Positions 43,319 through 52,257 of a DNA stretch of 52,257 bases are shown here, in pieces; position 1 is the first letter of the stretch; each line of letters opens with the position of its first letter. The notes under the pieces were generated by a model. The model had not been told where the DNA came from. It searched no databases and saw nothing but the letters and a program-made list of their open reading frames with translations. Origin of the DNA: Planctomicrobium piriforme (GTDB lineage: Bacteria; Planctomycetota; Planctomycetia; Pirellulales; UBA1268); NCBI GenBank assembly GCA_945869735.1, contig CAMBPQ010000017.1, positions 1-52,257 of the forward strand, in the 5' to 3' direction. The position numbers and the translations under genes were made by a program.

Positions 43319-43531
43319 CTCGAGCGCATCTGCCTTTGATGGAGCGGGGTGGGGTGCTGCCCGCATTCCCCGCGCTTGCGCTTGGGGCTTCCTGTCGGGA
43401 GGCAAGGGGGTCGGCGAACGCTCGAGGACCCTTCGGCGGATCCTCGCCCCGGGCGACTATCGGCAGAACCGCGCAGCGGCGACTTTTGCCGTCCCCGAGC
43501 CGGCGTTCCACGTAAGTTGGATCCGCTCTAC
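43319..43531 (-). repeat. family 1 repeat, longest copy
   Basis: Minus strand from 43531: GTAGAGCGGATCCAACTTAC, CGTGGAACGCCGGCTCGGGG and ACGGCAAAAGTC. A private 50-base stretch precedes the core GAGCGTTCGCCGACCCCCTT (43425-43406). Next come module P (43395-43357) and a right-type terminus reading CTCGAGCGCATCTGCCTTTG from 43319 on the plus strand. About 150 bases are alignable by eye with the 39401 copy. The first bases supply the TAG stop of the DUF1501 gene. The element is 213 bp. Confidence 0.72.
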
Positions 43532-45018
43532 GCCATCAGATCCGTCACCACTCGCGCGTGCTCGACGCCGGTCAGTTTCTGGTCGAGGCCCAGGTAGCGG
43601 TAGGTGAGCCGCTCGTGATCGAAACCGAGCAGCTGCAGGACCGTAGCGTGGAAGTCGCGCACGTGCACGGGATTCTTGACGATGTTGTAGGAGAAGTCGT
43701 CGGTCTCGCCGTAGATCTGGCCGGGCTTTGAGCCGCCGCCGGCCATCCACATCGTGAAGCACCGCGGGTGGTGGTCGCGGCCGTAGTTCTCCCGTGACAG
43801 CCCCCCCTGCGAATACACCGTGCGGCCGAACTCGCCCCCCCAGATCACGAGCGTGTCGTCCAGAAGCCCACGGGTCTTGAGGTCCTGGATCAGCCCATAG
43901 CAGGGCTGATCGATGTCTTTGCAGCCGTTTTTGAGGCGGCCCACGACATTGGCGTGGGTGTCCCAGTGATTGAGATAGAGCTGCACGAACCGCACGCCGC
44001 GCTCCACCATGCGGCGTGCCATCAGGACAGAGTTGGCGAAGGACCCAGGTTTCTTGACCTGGTCGCCGTAGAGCGCCAGCGTACTTTCCGACTCGCTTGC
44101 GATGTCCGTCAACTCAGGCACGCTGGACTGCATCCGGAAGGCCATTTCGTACTGGGCGATCCGGGTTCGCGTCTCGGGATCACCGATCTGCTCGAGCGTC
44201 CGCTGGTTGAGCGCTTGGAGGCCATCGAGCGTCTGGCGGCGGACCGCGGCGGAAACGCCGGGCGGATTATTGATGTACAGGATCGGATCGCCCGCGCTTC
44301 TAAAACTCACCCCGGCGTATTCGCCCGGCAGGTAGCCGCTTGACCAGAGCCGGGCGCCGATCGCCTGGGCCTGCTCCGGCTTGGTTGATTGTGCGACCAA
44401 CACCACGAACGTGGGCAGATCCTTGTTGAGGCTGCCCAGGCCGTAGCTCGTCCACGAGCCCAGGCAGGGCCGACCGGAGATCTGGTTGCCCGTCTGCATG
44501 TAGGTGATCGCCGGCTCGTGATTGATGGCCTCGGTGTGCATGCTCCGGATGAAGCACATGTCATCGACCATCTTCGCCGTGTGCGGCAAAAGCTCGCTCA
44601 CCCACATGCCGCTCTGGCCGTGCTGGGCAAACGTGAACTTCGAGGGTGCGATCGGAAACCGCGTCTGCCCACTCGTCATCGTCGTGAGCCGCTGGCCGTT
44701 GCGGACGCTTTCCGGGAGGTCCTTGTCGTACCAGTCGTTCATCACCGGCTTGTAGTCGTAGAGATCCTGCTGGGGCGGGCCCCCGACCATGTGGAGATAG
44801 ATCACGTGCTTTGCCTGTGGCGCGAAGTGGGGGCCGACGGCGCCGGCGACCTTCTCCAACCCGGTCGCGGCGGCGGAGGTATTGCCGAACGCGGCCCCCT
44901 CCTGCATCAGCGACGCAAGCGCGGCGCCACCGAGGAGGTGGCTGCCCTGCTCGAAAAACCGCCGGCGCGTGAGGTTGAGGCCAAGCTCATCAAGCGGAGA
45001 ACAGAGCGGTGGGTTCAT
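43528..45018 (-). CDS. DUF1501 family protein
   Basis: This 496-residue exported protein has an N-terminal twin-arginine motif ([26 protein letters not shown]). Planctomycete-typical DUF1501 features are [56 protein letters not shown], and [17 protein letters not shown] with the paired His. The fold resembles alkaline phosphatase/sulfatase-type enzymes but the metal ligands are not clearly retained, and its function is unknown. It lies 16 bases downstream of the PSCyt1/DUF1549/DUF1553 gene on the same strand, the standard planctomycete pair. Its stop is supplied by the family 1 repeat. Confidence 0.93.
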   Translation of the reverse strand: MNPPLCSPLDELGLNLTRRRFFEQGSHLLGGAALASLMQEGAAFGNTSAAATGLEKVAGAVGPHFAPQAKHVIYLHMVGGPPQQDLYDYKPVMNDWYDKDLPESVRNGQRLTTMTSGQTRFPIAPSKFTFAQHGQSGMWVSELLPHTAKMVDDMCFIRSMHTEAINHEPAITYMQTGNQISGRPCLGSWTSYGLGSLNKDLPTFVVLVAQSTKPEQAQAIGARLWSSGYLPGEYAGVSFRSAGDPILYINNPPGVSAAVRRQTLDGLQALNQRTLEQIGDPETRTRIAQYEMAFRMQSSVPELTDIASESESTLALYGDQVKKPGSFANSVLMARRMVERGVRFVQLYLNHWDTHANVVGRLKNGCKDIDQPCYGLIQDLKTRGLLDDTLVIWGGEFGRTVYSQGGLSRENYGRDHHPRCFTMWMAGGGSKPGQIYGETDDFSYNIVKNPVHVRDFHATVLQLLGFDHERLTYRYLGLDQKLTGVEHARVVTDLMA

Positions 45019-45034
45019 CTGCGGGGCTCCTCGA

Positions 45035-48000
45035 CTACTTACAGAGGACTTCGTCCAGATTCAGCAGTTCATTGGCGAGCATCGCCCAGCTGGCGAGGAG
45101 CACAGGATCAGTAGCCCGCGGCTTCGAATCGCCGATCACGATCACCTGCTTCGCATCTTCCGGATGGGCCTTGTACCACTCCGTCAGATCGGCAAGCGAC
45201 TTCTTTACGATCGCGAGCTCCTCCGACGTGAACGGCCGGGCAAGTAGCCGTTCGGCCAGAAAAGTGATCCGGGCATCATCGGTCGCGCCGCCGACCTCGA
45301 GCGCCCGGTCGGCGAGTGCCCGCGCGGACTCAACAAACTGCGGATCGTTCAGCGTGACGAGGGCCTGCAGCGGCGTGTTGGTCCGCTCCCGCTTCACACA
45401 GCAATTCTCCCGCGAAGGGGCGTTGAAGATGTCCATGGAGGCGGGCGGAGCCGATCGCTTCCAGAACCAATACATGCTGCGGCGATAGACGTTCTCCCCC
45501 TTGTCTGGCGTATAGCGGTTTGTGTTGCCACCCATCGAGACGGCCTCCCAAACGCCTTCCGGCTGGTAGGGCTTCACGCTGGGGCCGCCGATCTGCTTGA
45601 CGAGCAGACCACTGGCCGCCAGGGCGTAATCGCGAACCATTTCGGCGTCCATACGGAACCGGGGCCCGCGGGAGAGGAGCCGGTTTGCGTGGTCCTTCGC
45701 AAGCTTCTCGGGCGTCGTCACGGCCGCCTGCCGATAGGCCGCGCTCGTCACCATCAGCCGGAAGAGCTGTTTGATATCCCAGCTGCTCTCGCGAAACTCG
45801 ACGGCCAGCCAGTCGAGCAACTCCGGATGGCTCGGTAGTTCGCCGGTCGTGCCGAAGTCGCCACTGGAGCGAACCAGCCCCGTGCCAAACACTTCCTGCC
45901 AGAACCGGTTGACCGTCACGCGGCTCGTCAGCGGATGGTCTTGGAGCAGGAGCCACTGGGCGAGGCCGAGACGGTTCTTGGGCAACGCCTCCGGAAATGG
46001 CGGCAGGATATCGGGCGTGTTGGCCTGCACTTCGTCTTTCCGCTGGTCGTATTCACCGCGGTCGAGAACGTAGGCCTTTGCCATTTCGTTCTTCTCGTTC
46101 ATCACGTGCGCAATCGTGCCGCGCTGGCGGATCGCGGCATGTTCGGCCTCGAGTGTCGTGGCGGCAGCTGTGGTGGCGATGAACGCCGAGTCTTCTGTGC
46201 CGAGCCACCAGTCGTAGAGTCCGCCGGCGGCCTTCGCGCGTTCTTCCGGCGGCAGTTTCACAATATCGGCGATCAACGGGGCACGGGACATGCCCTCGAC
46301 CTCGGCGGCCGAGAGGGCTCGGCCCCAGACGGACAGTCCAGCGAGGCCGACGCCATGCGCCGTAGCCCCCTGCAATCGGCCACCGATCGTGAAGGGTACC
46401 TCGGTGCGAATCGAGTGCTTCTTGAACTTGTTGTTTTCGACGTTCGGCTTCTGTTGGACCTTGCCGTCGTAGGAGATCGTCACGCCCTCCGCCTGGCCGG
46501 AGCCGTCGTACGTGACCGATACGAGCGTCCAGATGTCGGCCTTGAGCTGGTCCCTGGCCACCACCTTGAGCGCGTCTTCCGGAAAGGAGTGGATCAGGTG
46601 CATCCCGATCCGACGCCCTTGAACCCAGACGTCCCAGCCGCGATGGGCGTTAGCCTCGTCCATCCGCGCGACGATGGCATAAGACGAATCGTTGGCCGCC
46701 GGCCGCAGCCAGAACGTGACGCTGAAGGGCTGATCGTGCTCGAAGTCGCCTGCGGTGGCGAGCTCGCCCGCCTTGCCATCGAGGAGGATGGCAGGCGATC
46801 CGCTCGGGCCGGCCTGCCAACTGGTCGAGGCGGTGAGCGGCAACTCGGTCTGCTTTCCAACCAGGCCGGCGCGGGTCGTGGTCCCCTGCCCTTCGGTAAG
46901 CGCGAGCTCCACCAGCGGCGTGTCCTGCGGGAGCGACGTGGCGACGGTCACCGGAGTGGCGGCTTCGATCCAGGCGTCGAACTCTGGCTTGGCAGCTTTC
47001 TTGCGGGCATCGACGATGGCCTTCGCCGCTGGAATCTCCTTCTCGAGCACCGCGAACCGCGGCAGGTCTTCAGGCTTTGGCACCGGCAGGATGGGTGGCG
47101 TGTCCTGAACATTGCCGTCCATCGCGGCCTGCGTTGTGTTATTGAAGAAGGCCGAGAGTTCGTAAAACTCCCGCTGCGAGACCGGATCGAACTTGTGGTC
47201 GTGACAGACGGCGCAGCCGGTCGTGAGTCCCATCCAGACGGCCGACGTGGTCTCTGTCCGGTCTCGGGTGTAGAGGACGAGATACTCCTCATCGATCGAG
47301 CCCCCCTCGCTCGTCGTCATATTGCAGCGGTTGAAGCCACTGGCGATGCGGTTGTCGAGAATCTGCTCGGGCGTGGTGTCGGGCCCGTGGTCGCTGACCA
47401 AGTCCCCCGCCAGTTGGAGGATCGTGAACTGATCGAACGGCATGTTGCGGTTGAAGGCATTGATCACCCACTGCCGGTAGGTCCACATCTCCCGGTAGTT
47501 GTCCATGTGGATGCCGTGCGTGTCGGCGTAGCGGGCGTAGTCGAGCCAGTGGCGGCCGCGGTGCTCGCCCCATTCGAGGCTGGCAAGCAGCGCGTCGACG
47601 AGCCGCTCGTAGGCGTCGGGATGGGGATCCGCGACGAACGCATCGATGATGGCCGGCTCGGGCGGTAAGCCGGTGAGGTCGAGGGCGAGCCTGCGGGCCA
47701 GCACCCGCCGGTCGGCTTCGGGGGCGGGTGCGAGCCCTTCCTGTTCGAGCCGGGAAAGGATGAAGCGGTCGAGCGGGTTTTTCACCCAGCCCTCGTGCTT
47801 CACGGCCGGTGGTGTCGGTCGCGTGGGAGGGATGAACGACCAGTGCGGCTGGTATTCCGCGCCCTCGGCGATCCAGCGCTTGAGCAGTTCCTTCTGCTCT
47901 GGGCGCAGTACCTTCTTGAGCGCCGGCGGCGGCATGACCTCCTCGGGATCGTCCGAAAAGATGCGGTCGAGCATGACGCTCGAATCCGGATCGCCTGGGG

Positions 48001-48208
48001 CGATCGCACCCGACTCCACCGCCTCGTCCCGCCGGTCGAGACGCAGGTCGCCCTTTCGGCTGGCACTATCAGCCCCGTGGCAGGAGAAGCAGTTCTCCAC
48101 CAGGATCGGCCGAATGTCCTTGTTAAAGTCGAGCCCGGAGGCTCGGCCGGCCGGCCCCGCAACAAGAACCGAAAGCAGGCAGACATAGTCAAATCGGAAC
48201 AACCGCAT
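45035..48208 (-). CDS. PSCyt1 / DUF1549 / DUF1553 exported protein with LamG-like domain
   Basis: This 1057-residue exported protein has a signal peptide (about 1-25). The PSCyt1 module carries a haem-binding CFSCH (residues 40-44), followed by DUF1549 ([23 protein letters not shown]). A LamG/concanavalin-like domain sits in the middle ([23 protein letters not shown]), and C-terminal DUF1553 shows [20 protein letters not shown] and SGDFG-like repeats, ending near the gene end. This is the standard planctomycete architecture, whose role is unproven; electron transfer linked to polysaccharide breakdown has been proposed. ATG 48208 has an excellent Shine-Dalgarno (GAGGAG six bases upstream). It is the first gene of the DUF1501 pair. 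Confidence 0.92.
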   Translation of the reverse strand: MRLFRFDYVCLLSVLVAGPAGRASGLDFNKDIRPILVENCFSCHGADSASRKGDLRLDRRDEAVESGAIAPGDPDSSVMLDRIFSDDPEEVMPPPALKKVLRPEQKELLKRWIAEGAEYQPHWSFIPPTRPTPPAVKHEGWVKNPLDRFILSRLEQEGLAPAPEADRRVLARRLALDLTGLPPEPAIIDAFVADPHPDAYERLVDALLASLEWGEHRGRHWLDYARYADTHGIHMDNYREMWTYRQWVINAFNRNMPFDQFTILQLAGDLVSDHGPDTTPEQILDNRIASGFNRCNMTTSEGGSIDEEYLVLYTRDRTETTSAVWMGLTTGCAVCHDHKFDPVSQREFYELSAFFNNTTQAAMDGNVQDTPPILPVPKPEDLPRFAVLEKEIPAAKAIVDARKKAAKPEFDAWIEAATPVTVATSLPQDTPLVELALTEGQGTTTRAGLVGKQTELPLTASTSWQAGPSGSPAILLDGKAGELATAGDFEHDQPFSVTFWLRPAANDSSYAIVARMDEANAHRGWDVWVQGRRIGMHLIHSFPEDALKVVARDQLKADIWTLVSVTYDGSGQAEGVTISYDGKVQQKPNVENNKFKKHSIRTEVPFTIGGRLQGATAHGVGLAGLSVWGRALSAAEVEGMSRAPLIADIVKLPPEERAKAAGGLYDWWLGTEDSAFIATTAAATTLEAEHAAIRQRGTIAHVMNEKNEMAKAYVLDRGEYDQRKDEVQANTPDILPPFPEALPKNRLGLAQWLLLQDHPLTSRVTVNRFWQEVFGTGLVRSSGDFGTTGELPSHPELLDWLAVEFRESSWDIKQLFRLMVTSAAYRQAAVTTPEKLAKDHANRLLSRGPRFRMDAEMVRDYALAASGLLVKQIGGPSVKPYQPEGVWEAVSMGGNTNRYTPDKGENVYRRSMYWFWKRSAPPASMDIFNAPSRENCCVKRERTNTPLQALVTLNDPQFVESARALADRALEVGGATDDARITFLAERLLARPFTSEELAIVKKSLADLTEWYKAHPEDAKQVIVIGDSKPRATDPVLLASWAMLANELLNLDEVLCK

Positions 48209-48581
48209 GCGATCTCCTCGTTGCGGACACGCTGCAACCCAGAAAAGTCGCAGCATTCAGCAGTACAAACCAAGGAATCGGCGTTGCACTCCGCCGTCCG
48301 CCAGCATCGTAGACTCTAGCACCTGATCTGGACCGAGACAACGCGGTGCCATGCGGGTTTCAAGCCCTTTTGCGGACGGCATTTCCGAAGAAAACAAGGG
48401 CCATGCCCGCAGCTCTGGCGGTGCCGGGAACTTTCCGGTGGGCAGGAGCGTCCAAGGGATGGTCCGGCTTAGACTTCTGACGCAAGTCCCGGCCCGTTGG
48501 AACGCCGGGGCCGCGGGACCGTTATCCTGGCGGGCCCGCCTCCCTTCGCTCCGGGGCCCACGCAACGATGGAGGATTCACG
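48209..48581. other. 373-bp region between divergent genes
   Basis: It separates the PSCyt1 gene (minus) from the alpha-2-macroglobulin gene (plus) and must hold both promoters. The minus-strand side has the Shine-Dalgarno of the PSCyt1 gene (48214-48219). The plus-strand side has GGAGG at 48570-48574. I see no convincing promoter boxes, no repeat copy and no gene. Confidence 0.45.
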
Positions 48582-51500
48582 ATGCCCGCTTCTTCGGCAG
48601 CCGCACGTGCGCGGGTCGCGCTCGGGTTTTTCGTTCTGGGCCTCGTCTTGGTCCTCGGGAGCGCGGTCGTGAACGGCCGTCCGGCGCGGGCGGACGACGC
48701 TGCCGACGGCCCGCGGGCGGCGGCGTGGAAGCGCGTGCAGCAAGCCTTCGACGAGGGCAAACCCAAGACGGCCGCCGAGGCGCTCGGGGGCATCGAGCAG
48801 GCGGCGCTCCAGGACAAGGCCTGGGCCGAGGTCGCGCGGGCCATCGCGTCGCGGATTCTCGCCGAGACGGGCGACCGGCCGCCGGACGATCCCGAGCGGC
48901 TCATCCAGCTCGCGGCCGCGGTGGAGAAGGCGCCTCCCGAAACCCGCGGCGTCCTCGAAGCCATCCGCGCCAACTGGACGTGGGGCTATTTCCAGATGAA
49001 CCGCTGGCGGTTCCAAGAGCGCACGCAGGGCGGCGCCGACCCCAAGGACCTTGCGAAGATCGCCGAGTGGGACCTGTCCGGAATCGTAAAGGAGATCCGC
49101 ACGCGGTTCACCGCGGCTGTGGGCGCGCCTGGCAGCCCGGAGCGGACGGCGCTCCAGAAGCTCCCGGTCGCCGAGTGGTCGGCGATCATGAAGCCTGGCG
49201 CGATGCCCGACGCCTACCGGCCAACGGTGTGGGATGTGATCGCCCATGATGCGCTTGAGTTCGCGGCCTCGGGCGAGCGCGGGCTCGTCACTCCGGAGGA
49301 CGCGTTCGAGCTCGATGCAGACTCCCCCGCGCTCGGCTCGCTCGACGAGTTCCGTGCCTGGATGCCCGAGGCTGCTGCCGGCTTCAGCGACAAGGGCTCG
49401 CCCTTCGTCGAGGCCGCGGCGCTGTTCCGCGCGCTGCTCGAGTTTCACCGCACCGATGCCGACCGCTCGGCGCTTTTCTCGACCGACCTCGATCGGATCC
49501 TGTGGGCGAGCAGCTCGGCCGTGGGCCCGGAGCTCGCCGAGCGGAAGCAGGCGGCGCTCGAGGCCTTCATCGAGCGCGCCGGCGACCACGAGACGGCCGC
49601 GCTCGCCCGCTTCCACCTCGCCCAACTCGTCCGCGAGGCCGGTGATCTCGTCGAGGCCCGCGCGATCGCGCTGTCCGGCGCGGAGGCGCATCCGAAGTCG
49701 GTAGGCGGCGCGATGTGCCGCAATCTCGTCACGGAGATCGAAGCCCGTGATCTCGCGCTCGTCACGGAGCGGTCGTGGGCCGCGCCCTGGCCCGTCGTGC
49801 GCGTGAACTACCGCAACCTTGCGAAGGTTCACCTGCGGTTGGCAAAGGCTGACTGGGAGGGACGCCTCAGGGGGGGCAAGCTGCACGCCGGCTGGCACGA
49901 CGACGCCGATCGGACTGCGATCCTCGCGCTGCCCGCCGTTCGCACGCATGCCGCCGATCTGCCCGCGACGCCGGACTATCAGCCCGCGCACCATGACATC
50001 CCGGTGGCCATGGCGTTTGATGCGACGACGCTCGATCCGGGGGCCTATTGGCTGATCGCCAGCCACCGCGACGATTTTGGCGCGGCCGACAACGTGGTGA
50101 TCGTCACGATGATCCGCGTCACGCGGCTCGCGGTCGTGGCGGAACAGTCGCATCAGGTCTTCGCGGGGCGGCGGCCGGGCCAGGGCGGCCTAGTGCCACT
50201 GGCCGGCCACGTCGTCGACATTGCCAGCGGCGCGCCGGTGGCGGGAGCCACGGTCCAGATTCACGTCCGCGCCGAGCAGGGAAACCCGGGGGCGTTTCTC
50301 GCCGGAGCCACGGCGACCACCGACAAGGAGGGCCGCTACGAGCTGCAGGTCGATCTGGGGGTCCACCAGTACCGTGAGGTCGTGGTCGTGGCCAAGGCCA
50401 CGCTCGACGGCAAGCAGCACCAGGCCGACACCGAGCCGACGGGTGTATTGCCGAGCGTCGTCCCCGACCGCATCGCGACGGTCGTGCTTGTCACCGACCG
50501 CGGCATCCACCGCCCCGGCCAGATCGTCTTCTACAAGGGGATCGTGTGCGCCGGTGACCGGGTGAAGGGGGAGTATGGCGCCGTGGCCGACCGCGACGTG
50601 GAGGTGACGTTCCGCGACTCAAACGGCCGCGAGGTCGCGAAGGCCAAACACAAGACCAACGCCAACGGCTCGTTCCACGGCAACTTTCCCGTGGCCTCAG
50701 GCGCGCTGCCGGGGCAGTGGTCGATCCTTGCCAAATGCAAGGACCAGAGCGGCATTGTCCAGAGCGAGATTGGCGTCCGCGTCGAGGAATACAAGCGACC
50801 GAAGTTCCTGGTCACGCTTGCGGCACCGGAGAAGTCGGTGCCGCTCGGCGGCGACGTCGTGCTCACCGGCACGGCCACGACCTACACCGGCCTCACCGTC
50901 GCCGACGCAACGGTGAAGTGGCGGGTGGAGCGGCAGGTGCGGTGGCCGAGCTGGTGCCGCTGGTTTTTTCCAGGGCTGCCCTTCGGCGGCGAGGCCCAGC
51001 GGATCGCGAGGGGCGTGGCGAAGACCGACGCCAACGGAAAGTTTACGGTCACGTTCCCGGCGCAGCCCGACCGCGGCGTGCCCAAAGAGTCGCTCCCCGT
51101 GTTCACGTTCCAGGTGACGGCCGACGTCACTGACACTGGCGGCGAGACCCGCTCCGCCACACGGAGCGTGAGCGTGGGCTACACCGACGTCGAGGCGACG
51201 CTGGCAGCAAAACCCTGGCAGGCGGCCCGGGGCGGCGAACCGGCGGCGGTGGAGCTTGCGATCTCGACGACGACGCTCGACGGCGTGCCCCGCGGGGCCG
51301 CCGGCACGCTCACCGTGTCGCGACTCGTGCAGCCGGCCGAGGTGGTGCGCAGCGACTTCTTTGACACACGCTCCGTCCCGATGCCGCGGCGCGGCCGCGG
51401 GCCAATGCGTGGGAGACAACCCGGCGCTGCGATCCCGCGGCCAAGACCCGCGCCCGTCGAGCCCGATCCGGCCGACCCTGAGACCTGGGCTGCGGGCGAG

Positions 51501-52257
51501 GCGGTGGTCACCGACAAAGTCTCGACCGACAAGGAGACAGGAAAGATCGTGGCGACGGCGAAGCTGAAGCCGGGTCTCTATCGAGCCGTCTTCGAGATCC
51601 CAGCGCAAGGCGATGTGCCGGCGGTGAAGGCCCAGCAGCTCGTCGAGGTGATCGATCCCGCGGCAGAACGCTACGGCGTGACGCGGGCCTTCGTGATGTT
51701 TCCCGAGCAGTCGACGGTCGAGCCGGGAGCCGAGTTCCGCGCGGTCGTGGGCACGGGCTACGGCACGGGACGGGCGCTCGTGGAGATCACGCAAGCTGGT
51801 GAGGTGATAGAGCGCTTCTGGACCGATGCGAAGCGGACGCAATGGCCGGTGAGCCTGAAGGTGACGGAGGAGCGGCGTGGCGGGTTCACCGTGCGCGCCT
51901 GGATGGTCCGCGACGGCCGGCTCGCGGTCGAGTCGCGGACGATCGACGTGCCCTGGACGAACAAGAAGCTCTCGGTCGCGTGGGAGCGGTTCACCCGCCG
52001 CGTCGAGCCGGGAGCGAAGGAGGTCTGGCGGGCGAAGATCACGGGCGCGGGCGATCCGGCGACACCCGCCGCGGCCGAGTTCCTGGCGCTGGCCTACGAC
52101 CAGTCGCTCGACGCGCTCGCCCCGCATCAGTGGCCGGGAGACGGCCTCACGGGCATATTTCGCCGCGAGACGAACTGGACGCGCATGGGCTTCACGAACG
52201 CGGCCGCCGGCTTCTACCACGTGCTGGGCACCTTCGACCTCCGCATGGCAGACGTGC
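48582..52257 (+). CDS. alpha-2-macroglobulin family protein, 3' end beyond the window
   Basis: The frame stays open from ATG 48582 to the right edge (1225 codons visible). ATG is seven bases after GGAGG (48570-48574). The N-terminus has a hydrophobic segment (residues 12-28, VALGFFVLGLVLVLGSA) that acts as a signal peptide or anchor. Helical sequence follows to about residue 400. Macroglobulin-like beta domains come next, including the MG2 segment VTDRGIHRPGQIVFYKG (about residues 637-653), which matches the family's TDRPIYRPGQ, then DRDVEVTFRDSNGREVAK and VEEYKRPKFLVTL. A 40-residue Pro/Arg/Gly-rich insert lies at about 927-965. Bacterial members are periplasmic protease traps or MG-domain scaffolds. 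The thioester site, if present, would lie beyond the window, so it cannot be judged. Confidence 0.88.
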   Translation, partial: MPASSAAARARVALGFFVLGLVLVLGSAVVNGRPARADDAADGPRAAAWKRVQQAFDEGKPKTAAEALGGIEQAALQDKAWAEVARAIASRILAETGDRPPDDPERLIQLAAAVEKAPPETRGVLEAIRANWTWGYFQMNRWRFQERTQGGADPKDLAKIAEWDLSGIVKEIRTRFTAAVGAPGSPERTALQKLPVAEWSAIMKPGAMPDAYRPTVWDVIAHDALEFAASGERGLVTPEDAFELDADSPALGSLDEFRAWMPEAAAGFSDKGSPFVEAAALFRALLEFHRTDADRSALFSTDLDRILWASSSAVGPELAERKQAALEAFIERAGDHETAALARFHLAQLVREAGDLVEARAIALSGAEAHPKSVGGAMCRNLVTEIEARDLALVTERSWAAPWPVVRVNYRNLAKVHLRLAKADWEGRLRGGKLHAGWHDDADRTAILALPAVRTHAADLPATPDYQPAHHDIPVAMAFDATTLDPGAYWLIASHRDDFGAADNVVIVTMIRVTRLAVVAEQSHQVFAGRRPGQGGLVPLAGHVVDIASGAPVAGATVQIHVRAEQGNPGAFLAGATATTDKEGRYELQVDLGVHQYREVVVVAKATLDGKQHQADTEPTGVLPSVVPDRIATVVLVTDRGIHRPGQIVFYKGIVCAGDRVKGEYGAVADRDVEVTFRDSNGREVAKAKHKTNANGSFHGNFPVASGALPGQWSILAKCKDQSGIVQSEIGVRVEEYKRPKFLVTLAAPEKSVPLGGDVVLTGTATTYTGLTVADATVKWRVERQVRWPSWCRWFFPGLPFGGEAQRIARGVAKTDANGKFTVTFPAQPDRGVPKESLPVFTFQVTADVTDTGGETRSATRSVSVGYTDVEATLAAKPWQAARGGEPAAVELAISTTTLDGVPRGAAGTLTVSRLVQPAEVVRSDFFDTRSVPMPRRGRGPMRGRQPGAAIPRPRPAPVEPDPADPETWAAGEAVVTDKVSTDKETGKIVATAKLKPGLYRAVFEIPAQGDVPAVKAQQLVEVIDPAAERYGVTRAFVMFPEQSTVEPGAEFRAVVGTGYGTGRALVEITQAGEVIERFWTDAKRTQWPVSLKVTEERRGGFTVRAWMVRDGRLAVESRTIDVPWTNKKLSVAWERFTRRVEPGAKEVWRAKITGAGDPATPAAAEFLALAYDQSLDALAPHQWPGDGLTGIFRRETNWTRMGFTNAAAGFYHVLGTFDLRMADV

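Overview
The window is high-GC bacterial DNA that fits a planctomycete, most likely of the Pirellulales. The clearest marker is a DUF1501 gene paired with a PSCyt1/DUF1549/DUF1553 gene (43528-48208). Supporting markers are a sialate O-acetylesterase-type SGNH hydrolase, a planctomycete-type BamA with a Pro/Gln-rich insert, DUF4254, a fused YrdC/LMW-phosphatase next to rpiB, and many Tat- or Sec-exported proteins without a known family. I found no rRNA, tRNA, CRISPR array, prophage or transposase gene. Shine-Dalgarno sites are present in only some genes, so several starts were chosen from homology.

Layout. 1-6221 (mostly +): esterase with a damaged-looking 5' end, SnoaL-like lipoprotein, bile-acid:Na+ symporter-family carrier, an exported protein on the minus strand, and a PDZ protein. 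6252-17192 (all -): a run of eight genes read from 17192 downwards. It holds a five-gene oligopeptide ABC transporter (binding protein, two permeases, two ATPases), an EF-hand protein, a glycerol dehydrogenase and a very long TPM/coiled-coil protein. 17268-23255: ribBA, a conserved planctomycete protein coupled to glycerate kinase, a hydroxypyruvate isomerase-like protein and UDP-glucuronate decarboxylase. 23658-27333: VanZ-like protein, then ACP, a ketosynthase-like protein without the active-site Cys, a ketosynthase and DUF4254. 27619-31493 (-): squalene-cyclase-repeat protein, a conserved protein, and rpiB next to a YrdC-YwlE fusion. 31784-41429: bamA coupled to a heptosyltransferase-like gene, a BaiN/HI0933 flavoprotein, an aldo/keto reductase, a membrane protein and a large exported protein. 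41559-52257: lactate permease, the DUF1501 plus PSCyt1 pair, and an alpha-2-macroglobulin family gene that runs off the right edge.

The most unusual content is intergenic. Family 1 (four copies: 8870-8943, 28869-29039, 39401-39591, 43319-43531) looks like a short non-autonomous mobile element with imperfect terminal inverted repeats. In all four copies one terminus supplies the TAG stop codon of the neighbouring gene. Family 2 (three copies: 20874-21130, 23290-23626, 27350-27594) is a modular repeat found only between convergent genes. It shares with two family 1 copies a short hairpin-forming module, whose loop varies between GCAA and GCGA, both GNRA-type. Every convergent gap longer than about 30 bp in the window carries one of these repeats.

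Functionally the window mixes envelope biogenesis (bamA, heptosyltransferase-like, UDP-xylose synthesis, ACP/KS pair), nutrient uptake (peptide ABC transporter, lactate permease, BASS carrier), C3 metabolism (glycerate kinase, hydroxypyruvate isomerase-like, glycerol dehydrogenase, lactate uptake) and the large exported cytochrome-like proteins typical of planctomycetes.
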